64,000 nt of DNA, from NCBI RefSeq assembly GCF_943734655.1, contig NC_071355.1:236372027-236436026 (forward strand). Direction: 5' to 3'. Positions within the stretch are counted from its first letter, which is position 1. Every line of letters begins with the position of its first letter. Origin of the DNA: Sabethes cyaneus (taxonomy: Eukaryota; Arthropoda; Insecta; Diptera; Culicidae). The translations under genes and the position numbers were made by a program. The notes under the pieces were generated by a model. That model made no database searches and had not been told where the DNA came from. It was given only the letters and a program-made list of their open reading frames with translations. Shown here piece by piece: positions 56,201 through 64,000 of the stretch.

Positions 56201-59200
56201 ACAATTAGAAATCAAACAAGCAGTCGGAGCAGAGAAAACAGCAGTTTCATTGGATCAGGACGGTGGCTTTGTTGCAGAGTGTCTCGATGAATGAAACCTT
56301 AGCGTATTCAAATGACTGAATATTTTTCTAGCATGGTGACCGCAATTCGAAAGCTAATAACTAGAAGTTTGATAAACAATGTACAGGAGCATCCATGGGG
56401 AACCCACTGCTTGTTCTCTCATCTTGAATTCGCAACCAGCGAATGAAGAAAGTAGTATAAACAAGCTTGCCGATCCGGTGAATAGAGAATAAAAAAAAAT
56501 GAAAAATAGCAAACCGAATATAGAGTACAAACGAAGTTTTGGAACCACGGATGAGAAAATTTTGCGATTCCTCCCCCAATGTTTCTTGGCAGACCTACCT
56601 ATTGTTCCATTTGCTTGATTAGTTCTCGAGTTATACAGAAATTTGTGTTTCATTTGTATGGGAGCCCCCCCCCCCCCCCTCTTAGTGTGGGGAGGGATCT
56701 CTAACCATCATAAGAACCTTCCCTGGCACCAAAAACCCCTGCATGCAAATTTTCACTCCGATCGGTTCAGTAGTTTTCGATTCTATAAGGAACATAGGAC
56801 AGACAGAAATCCATTTTTATAAGCATAGATTTGTATGGGAGCCCCCCCCTCTTAGTGGGGGAGGGGTCTTTTGCCATCGAGGGAACCTTCCCTGGCCCCA
56901 AAAATCCCTACATGCAAATTTTCACGCCGATCGATTCAGTAGTTTTCGATTCTATAAAGAACATAGGGACAGACAGACAGACAGAAATCCATTTTTATAG
57001 GTATAGATCACTGGATTTTGATCAAAAATTTGAAATTTTGCTACTAAATGCGCCACTACTGGTACGCTTACCCTAATTTTTGAGCGCTCTAAAACAAATT
57101 TTTTATGAAGATTTTTCTCAACAATCTAGAAAATATATTAGATAGAAATTTTTTTTCAAAATCTTCCACCACGGTGAAAATTTCTAAAGGAAAGTTGAAA
57201 AATCATGTTCTAACGGGTGGCAACTAAAATTTTGGAATTTATTTCTCAAGCTGTCAAAAAAAGACAAAGATACTTGATGAAGATCTGATTTACTGATATT
57301 AAAGATGCATTTTCTATTGTTAGTTAGTTAGTAAAATTAGTGAACATTTGAAAACGGTCCGAAATCGGCTGTTCGGCGAAGCTTTCGTTTGACGTCGAAA
57401 CAGGAGCATTGTACGGTCGTCATATCAACTTTGCGAATGCATCTCTTGATTCTACCAAACAACTGTTTGAAATTTGTAACTCTCCAGTTATTTTTGTACA
57501 CCAAGGAGCTCAAAATCCCGAAGAAATCTTTGATTGGGCGACACTGAGGCATATTTGTCTGGTTGTGTTTTTTTGGGTACAAATGGGATCGAATGGGTAT
57601 TCAGGAACGATTTTTTTTGGTGTAATGCGATGATGCACGATGATTCTACGTCCATAATTTTGGCTGGTCTTACACAATCCTGCTTGCGAGTAGTTGTTGG
57701 GGATCTTAGGACATGGCAAACAGTGGAAGCCGCAACATTTTCGCTTTTAAAATGTTTTACCGTATACTTTTTGCCGAGATCTTTGTGCAATTCGCAGAAG
57801 TGCACAGCGCGCTCGCGAAATGCTTGTTGTTTTGACGCCATTTTGAGCAAAACTTGGTAAGCTTAAAGAAAACAAAAAGTACTGTCAGAAAGAGGAGAAA
57901 GAGAGCTAACACATACACACACTCTCATTTCTCTCTGAGCTTGTTTGTTGTTGTGTATACGGGCCTCGAAAAAACTCCAAAATTTTAGTTTCAAGAATTA
58001 GCCACCCGATAATTCTTGATTTTTTTTCTCATTTATCAATTCATTATCTTTAAGTGACAAAAATTCCAAGAGAGCGTTTCTTGTTATTCTGGAGTTATTG
58101 GTCGGAAAACTATCACTAACCATTTGTTTACTACAAATGTTCATATATCAGGAACCAAGCATCGCAGAATAAATGTTCTTTAAAGAAAATATAAGTATAT
58201 TTTTTTAACTATTCAGGAAAAATACTATCTGAAAACGTAGAATTTGTATGGGAGCCCCCCCTCTTAGTGGGGGAGGGGTCTTTTGCCATCGAGGGAACCT
58301 TCCCTGGTCCCAAAAACCCCTACAGGCAAATTTTCTCGCCGATCGATTCAGTAGTTTTCGATTCTATAAAGAACATAGGGACAGACAGACAGACAGAAAT
58401 CCATTTTTATAGGTATAGATCAATGGATTTTGATCAAAAATTTAAAATTTTGCGAAAATGTTGCGGCTTCTACTGTTTGCCATGTCCTAAGATCCCCAAC
58501 AACTACTCGCAAGCAGGATTGTGTAAGACCAGCCAAAATTATGGACGTAGAATCATCGTGCATCATCGCATTACACCAAAAAAAATCGTTCCTGAATACC
58601 CATTCGATCCCATTTGTACCCAAAAAAAACACAACCAGACAAATATGCCTCAGTGTCGCCCAATCAAAGATTTCTTCGGGATTTTGAGCTCCTTGGTGTA
58701 CAAAAATAACTGGAGAGTTACAAATTCTTGATATTTTTTCTCATTTATCAGTTCATTATCTTTAAGTGACAAGAATTCCAAGAGAGCGTTTCTTGTTATT
58801 CTAGAGTTATTGGTCGGAAAACTATCACTAACCATTTGTTTACTACAAATGTTCATATATCAGGAACCAAGCATCGCAGAATAAATGTTCTTTAAAGAAA
58901 ATATAAGTATATTTTTTTAACTATTCAGGAAAAATACTATCTGAAAACGTAGAAACGAGTGAAAATGTTGGAAAAATCATGTTCTAATTTCAGGAAAAAT
59001 TCAGCACTGCAAGTTATGAATGAATTGTTTTCAAGGGTAGAAAACTGAGAAAAACAAACACTGTCAGCAGTTCACTAGTCACGTTCATAGGCTGACAGAT
59101 AAAAGAATACTACCAGCGGCAAAACTGTATGCGCTGAATGCGTTTTATATTCGTCTGCATGCAAGGCCGTCAATTTTTTCGAGCACTGCCCACATCATAG

Positions 59201-62200
59201 GAACTCTTATATCTTTTTAACGTAGGACTACGTCTTACTGGAAGATAGTGGAGATAAGGGGTCACTAGGATAAGGGATTAACAATTTCTTGACTCAATAT
59301 TTTTGCAAAAATCGGTCGGCAAATCTTCTAGGTGTCAACTCCAGTGAATAAAACTATTGATTTTGCGGTGCGTACCATTGCAAAATTGAAAATAATGAAG
59401 TATTGTCTAACTAGACGCTTCGTGATTGATTGGATAATACTAGCTAATTCGCGTTGCGTGTAACGAAAGTGGTAACATTTTACACGATAATGACTCAGTC
59501 AATCCTCAATATATTTCAGAGTTTAAAATACTTTATCACTAGGAAGACGGGTGTGTCTTGCACCAACGCGTTTAGCGTAATATCCTTTTTACAGTGACCT
59601 ATTGAAAAATGGAGAACAGCACGACTTATAGTTTGTTCTAACGAGCCAACCAGAACGGCGTGCTTTCTGCTTCTTCTTTCTCCTTTGGGTACTTTCCATT
59701 GGTTTTCGGTGCCATTTCGATGATTTGCGTTGACCTACTCCGCAGCAACTGATAGTACTGCGGAGAGGTAGCCCTTGTTTTATTCCAACACATTTCAGGA
59801 ACAATTTTAGTCCGTCCCATTTATCACGTTTTATCATTTTGTTACTTACATAGCCGAATTTTTTCTTCGATTGTTGCTTAGATGTATAACGAGAGGAAAG
59901 TCGGTGGATGGTATCAGTTTGACGTTATTTCTTTTGCAGTGGAGCAAAATTAAAAGTCATTCAACATATTTGGATGCGGCAAAAAGGGAATGGCAATGTC
60001 CCGTTCAGTTCACTGGTCTCGAGCTCCCGGTAGGCAGTATTTACCGTTTGAGGCGAACGGGAATTACGGTGAACGCGTTAGCGCAGCTGTACCCGTCTAT
60101 TTAGCATCCCTAATAGAGCACTTGAATATTTTGGATTTGGCAATTTATGCCGCTCGTGACAACAAGAAGACCAGAATCCTCCCACGTCATTTGTAGCTAG
60201 TCATCTGAACGACTTGGTTGTGCAGTTCTATCAAAAGTCTGTTAGTCAGATTGAGCAACTCATACAGCGCAACAAATTAGGATTGCAAGGATGAGGATGG
60301 AAGGAACAGAATGTTCAATTGAAGGTGCGACAGCGCTCCACCATGACCACCTCTTGAACAATTCAATCGTATGAAGACAAGGAAGATGCCTGTCAATACC
60401 AGCAAAGAAAAGGCCGGATTTGTTTCCGACCCGGTGGAAGACGGTTCCTTCGCGATGTAACCAGCATCCGCACTATTCAAAAGAGCCTCCGCCCCGAATG
60501 CCATTAGTTGGAAGTTCATCACCGTGCAGCTCACTGCTGCGCTGACATAGCATCCGTGAGTCTATGAATCTACAAACTAAGCACAGCATAAAGGCTTCTT
60601 GGATGAATACTGAATTTATCCCAACTATGAAATGCTTACAGAGTATCTCTTACCAAACCCCACGTGAAACTACGCAAGACCAAAACTAAATGGATAGTTA
60701 AACCTTACGAGAGTATTCAGACTCAGTTTTAGGATACGCATCACCCACAAAGGGTTTCCAAGGCTCATAGCAATGGTCCAGGGAACTGAAAAACAGGTGT
60801 CTCGCCCATTACCATCGCGGAAATTTTGTAAGTTCGTATTAACAAGCAGTTTCCTGGCTTGACGATGACCAATGGATAAGACCTCGCTTGGTATCAGCTT
60901 CCGGTAAAAACAAAACCTTTCCTTAAACTTGCAAGCCATCAAGTCTTACGTTTTTTTAAATGGATAGAAAACGTCACGAACAATCACATTCGCAATAAAT
61001 CTTTGACGTAGTTTCCTTTATCATGAGCAACAAAACCACACATCACTGCTTAGTGACGTTAATAGAAATGTCGGCCAAATATCAAGAGGACAGCATTATG
61101 TGCTTTTCTTGATATTTAAGGTACCTGCGATAACATGTCATTCGCTTCAACTAATACAGCTCTCCTCGAAAAGAGATCGAATCGAAAGAAACTGGATTCA
61201 AATAATACCATCGGGCCGAGAAATCACTGCATCATTTGAAAATTTCGGTGGTCAAAGGAAAGAATAAGGAGTTCACTCTCCCTTGCTTTGGTCTTCGGTG
61301 GCGAATGCATTCCTCAGATGCTATCGCGGCTTGGCTATGAGTACACTACGCCGCCGACAGCGGCTGCTGTCTGCAAACCTACAAACTGCACCTAAAACTA
61401 TCATGTTTTTCGCTTTCCTACACTAGGTGCTACTTACCCCTTTAAAACTTTCACTATCCTTCCACATATAATCGAGCATCACGCTGGAAAACGTCAGCCC
61501 TCGCTGCATCAACGCAATCGAGATCTTCGAATTCCGAGCCATATCGTATTTGCCGATCTCCAGGAAATGTCCCCCTTTGCCGAGGCACCGTATCGAAGCC
61601 TGCAGCTTTTCCTCGGCCAACGAGTTCAGCACGAAATCCACCCCCTTGCCGTTGGTTCGATGTTTCACCATTTGCTCGAAGGAAATGTCCCTCGAGTTGC
61701 CAATATTTATTGGCTTCAAATCAGGAAACCGCTTCAGCAAAAATGCCGCTTTCTCCGGTGTACTAACCGTTGTGAATACCTCCAAACCTTCAGCCAGGGC
61801 TACCTGAATCGCTGCTTGACCAACACCGCCACTGCCAGCGTGAATCAAAATTGATTTTCCCTTCTGAATGTTCGCATATATATGAAAGGCACTGAACACC
61901 GTAGCGTACACCAACGGTACCGTACACGCCTGCTCCATTGTCCAATCATCAGGAACCGGCCATGTCCACTCTGGACTGAATTGTGTAATTGTGGCCAACC
62001 CAGCGGATTGTACCGAACCAAATAGTCTTCTGCCATCCTCGGTTATCCCGGCGAATTCGTAGCCCAGCTCACATTCCTCGGTCAACCGATCGGACAGCAG
62101 AACATCCGACGAAAGTCGTCCCGTTGCAACCATCACATCGCGAAAGTTCAGTGCACTGTAAACTACCCGAATTTTGTTGCCATCGCCAAGCTGCTCATTC

Positions 62201-63582
62201 AGGGGTCCTTTGAACCACATCAACGATGATAGGTCACCTTTGGTCAAGCAGTTAGCATAGCAATGATCATTCACTGGTCCAACTTTTTTCATTGGAGGCA
62301 GCAACGCATGTCGATAACTGCCCCAGACGCCATCTTTGTAAACATTTATGGCCAACCCTAGGTTCAGTTGATTCTGGTAGAACGGATCGTCCAAGGCAAA
62401 CGGCGGAGCGGTAGGATCGTCAATGAACACACATCGAACATTTTGCAGCTTAGGTTCCTTTCGAATACAGTTGACCAATCCCAAGACTCCGGAAGTTGAA
62501 TCATTTTGAGCGTACGCAACGACAGGCATAAATTTCACTGCCTGTTTCAGCTCCAGCAGCCAGGTATAGTCGTTCGTGTGCACCTGAATCGCCATGGGTG
62601 ATTCTGTGTACAAACGACTTTTGGCTTGAAGAAGAAGCAACGTTTCAGCCTGATCGACACGGAAGGTGGCAATGTGATTGAACTCGTTCGGTGGTCGAAA
62701 TTCTTCTGCCTCAAAATCGGGACTCTCGCGCACAAGTAAAAATCCGCTATCCACCAGACATGACATAATGGACTGCAGAAAACTAAACTCGCCTAATTTG
62801 TTGTCCGAGATTACGAATAAGGAGCCAGTTTGATCTGCTAACTTCTCATTTTTGACGTGAATATTGCTTGATTCCGGTTCTTTGCTTGCCAATAGGACCA
62901 AATTGGATTGAACCAGGGGAAGATCGGCGACGGCTTCACCGAACAAATGACACAGCACGGGGAGTCCTTCAACATAAACTTCCGTTACTCCAATGGTATA
63001 AGTCGGAACATTTTCCAAAGCCAATTGGACGGAACTTCTTATCGCCTCCAATGCGGAAATCGGTTTCTTATTGTTATACGGAACGAATTGGTAGCTTTCA
63101 AGCACCGGAATACCAGGATTTCTCCGACCAACCATCATCGCACGTGGATTGGTAATTACGATTCCGCCGCATACCGAAACATTCGACATCGCGCAAGCTT
63201 TGACGGTGAAAAATTCCCGTCCACCGTCGGCTTTCTGCAGCTGCTCCATGTGCTTCAGGGGGTTGATGGAAATCTTTTCGATTGCCGTCGGTACCATCAA
63301 CGAGCGGGTATCGGACACAATAATGCCAACCTGCAGCATGCAATCCATCAGAGCCACCCAGTTGCCTTTCCATTCGATTTTCGCCTGCGATCCGTCCGCC
63401 CGTGCCTCCATAACCGACTTGAAGACTCCGGAATAATGGTAACCCCGCAGGCGAAGTTCTTTGTAGAAATCTTTGGTTGGCAGCAGCGTTGCCTTTGAAT
63501 CGTTTTCAGTCATGGTGCTGCTCGGTGCAATGGGCATTTCCCGGATATATCCCGTAACAACGACCGTCTCACCTTCCAGTAC
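53264..63582 (-). CDS. FASN: Fatty acid synthase, C-terminal 1393 residues (partial)
   Basis: Three minus-strand exons: 61438-63582, 55013-55359 and 53264-54953, joined by introns of 6078 and 59 bases in consistent phase, ending at TAG 53264. The gene continues off the right edge, so KS, MAT and part of DH are absent here. Domain order: the end of DH (VLEGETVVVTGYI onward), a linker, then an MDR-type enoyl reductase with HAGSGGVGQAAIQVAL near 61840. The ketoreductase follows, with GGLGGFG at 55109-55129 and catalytic SSVSCGRGNAGQSNYGMAN near 54640. The ACP has GMDSLMAVE, with the phosphopantetheine Ser near 54285. The thioesterase has GYSFGS near 53812 and GSHMSM as the His site. It makes long-chain fatty acids (palmitate) in the cytosol. 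Which FAS paralogue this is cannot be told. Confidence 0.95.
55360..55556. other. Start of the large FAS intron
   Basis: Intronic sequence without features; the acceptor CAG is at 55360-55362 (minus strand). Confidence 0.6.
55559..56128 (-). pseudogene. Unidentified receptor-like fragment in the FAS intron
   Basis: Two adjoining minus-strand frames (55757-56128 and 55559-55756) read as a fragment with a hydrophobic stretch (YAWYVVVFNSFCPVMYSL) and then NTMEECLTAGMNVIEVKENL. The pattern loosely recalls the segment after the last membrane helix of insect ionotropic receptors, but no diagnostic motif is present. It has no start context or splice sites that I trust. Treat it as an unassigned fragment, possibly a pseudogene or chance. 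Confidence 0.25.
56129..56639. other. Intronic DNA, no gene
   Basis: No recognisable gene. Short minus-strand frames at 56354-56653 overlap Helitron-type repeat text and have no motif. Confidence 0.4.
56640..57008 (-). mobile_element. Helitron 5'-end copies, minus strand
   Basis: Two tandem minus-strand pieces end CATTTTTATAAGCATAGA (56827) and CATTTTTATAGGTATAGA (57008), the reverse complement of a Helitron TCTATA...AAAAATG start. Both are preceded by GACAGACAGAAAT and the TATGGGAGCCCCCCC unit. The 56820-57010 unit is repeated at 58240-58430. Confidence 0.65.
57212..58008 (-). mobile_element. Deleted mariner-like element in the FAS intron
   Basis: Inverted ends ACGGGTGGCAACTAAAATTT (57214) and ATTAGCCACCCG (58008) bound it. 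On the minus strand from ATG 57841 it reads MASKQQAFRERAVHFCEL through KYTVKHFKSENVAASTV, a transposase HTH region. It then jumps to C-terminal text (FFGILSSLVYKNNW, KRKLRRTADFGPFSNVH, 57337-57582) with the catalytic centre deleted. Same family as 25779-26677. Confidence 0.75.
58018..58965. repeat. Rearranged duplication beside the mariner copy
   Basis: 58018-58240 and 58728-58965 are near-identical direct repeats. 58240-58430 repeats the Helitron end 56820-57010. 58440-58728 is an inverted copy of the mariner segment 57475-57770. The blocks meet abruptly, indicating template switching or recombination between repeats. Confidence 0.75.
58966..59589. other. Intronic DNA, no gene
   Basis: No gene. 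Contains one GTAGGACTACGTC motif (59222-59234). Confidence 0.4.
59640..59715 (-). pseudogene. Histone H2B-like N-terminal relic
   Basis: From ATG 59713-59715 on the minus strand: MAPKTNGKYPKEKEEAES, close to the start of insect H2B (MAPKTSGK, then Lys-rich). In the next frame a basic run RRKKKQKARR matches the Lys/Arg stretch that follows in H2B. The core fold is not recognisable and the frame is broken. Its divergent position about 260 bases from an H2A relic strengthens the call. Confidence 0.5.
59973..60215 (+). pseudogene. Histone H2A pseudogene
   Basis: Plus-strand frames follow canonical H2A in order. First GKKGMAMSRS (N-tail), then in a shifted frame TGLELPVGSIYRLRRT (H2A GLQFPVGRIHRLLRK). 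Back in the first frame come GNYGERVSAAVPVYLAS and YAARDNKKTRILPRHL, followed by a stop where QLAIRNDEEL should be. Two compensating frameshifts, a premature stop and loss of the C-terminal tail make it a dead copy. It lies in the FAS intron on the opposite strand. No intron is seen in it. Confidence 0.85.
60216..61437. other. Rest of the large FAS intron
   Basis: Minus-strand frames at 60277-60534 and 60670-60942 have no recognisable domain. I looked for further histone genes (H3, H4, H1) here and saw no convincing match. The donor GTAAGT is at 61432-61437 (minus strand). Confidence 0.45.
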
Positions 63583-64000
63583 CTGTAATGAAAGAGCGCG
63601 AAATAGTTAGAATAAATTGCAGTTCCTTGTTTATTTGTTTATATTTGTTTATATATATAAGTACACCGAAGACACCGAAACGATCCAATCTAAATTAACA
63701 TTTTTCTGGACGATTCCTTCGTGAATTTGGAAATTCTTCTAAGACGCAAAATAATTCATAATTATTTCAAACAAACTAATTTATCTACTCTAATTGATAA
63801 TGCACTATATTCGGAAATACGCTGTAAAATATGTTGAAAAGCCTTCATTTGAAAACAATTTAAACAGAGCAAATCTCACCATACAGAAACACTCGCTGGC
63901 TCATTAAACCAGTGGCACGTGCCCCATCTTTTTATTAAGAATTATTATCATACAAAATAGATTCTCCGACCCAGAAGTCCGCAGTTTTTATTTCCACCTG
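63583..64000. other. FAS intron at the right edge
   Basis: The intron acceptor TTACAG (minus strand) is at 63583-63588. The remaining AT-rich sequence has no coding frame consistent with FAS; the next upstream exon lies beyond the window or at its very edge. Confidence 0.6.

Noticed and set aside
60277..60942. Possible further histone genes (H3, H4 or H1) beside the H2A relic
   Set aside because: Translations of both strands gave only weak, unordered resemblance.

Overview
The window is AT-rich, repeat-dense dipteran genomic DNA, most likely from a mosquito (Culicidae). The support is a set of small secreted proteins carrying the G-x2-H-x-A-P-x2-G-H motif, which I know as the signature of the low-complexity cuticular family CPLCG of mosquitoes and other flies. 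Further support comes from short GT-AG introns of 55-75 bases, tRNA-derived SINEs, jockey- and RTE-like LINE remnants, Helitrons, and mariner/pogo/Transib-type DNA elements. Species cannot be fixed from the sequence; the transposon load suggests a culicine rather than a compact anopheline genome.

Layout. 0-15 kb: three near-identical CPLCG-type genes (1111-1559 +, 10240-10709 +, 12753-13222 -). The last two form an inverted pair around a pure (GATCTT)n satellite. Further blocks of the same satellite lie at 2657-2946 and 13859-14895, and an orphan copy of the promoter region lies at 3055-3562. Between 4.4 and 9.4 kb is a nested stack of inverted-repeat transposons. 15-20.7 kb: a T-rich low-complexity tract invaded by a jockey-like LINE, a SINE tail and a Helitron. 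20.9-21.5 kb: a Transib-like element with RSS-like ends. 22.5-24 kb: a Tyr/Trp-rich secreted protein gene whose signal-peptide exon is split by a 968-base inverted-repeat element. 24-32 kb: simple repeats, a deleted mariner-like element and several MITEs. 32.3-32.7 kb and 40.5-41.0 kb: two more divergent CPLCG-type genes, on opposite strands. 34-40 kb and 42.7-50.4 kb: SINEs, MITEs, an RTE-like fragment, foldback repeats and minisatellites, with no credible gene. 51.0-53.07 kb (-): a complete seven-exon SLC6 neurotransmitter-type transporter. 53.26-63.58 kb (-): the C-terminal 1393 residues of an animal type I fatty acid synthase (DH remainder, ER, KR, ACP, thioesterase), continuing off the right edge. 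Its 6.1-kb intron holds transposons and a decayed, divergently arranged histone H2A/H2B pair.

How the genes fit together. The CPLCG-type genes share a fixed architecture: TATA box, exon 1 encoding only Met-Lys, short intron, then one exon with the rest. They look like a small locally expanded cuticle gene cluster with ongoing duplication and conversion. SLC6 and FAS are ordinary single-copy genes, head to tail only about 200 bases apart. The most notable structures are the palindromic cuticular gene duplication with its hexanucleotide satellite, the exon-disrupting insertion at 22.7 kb, the histone relic in the FAS intron and the Transib-like element. I found no prokaryote-type system such as a CRISPR array or operon.
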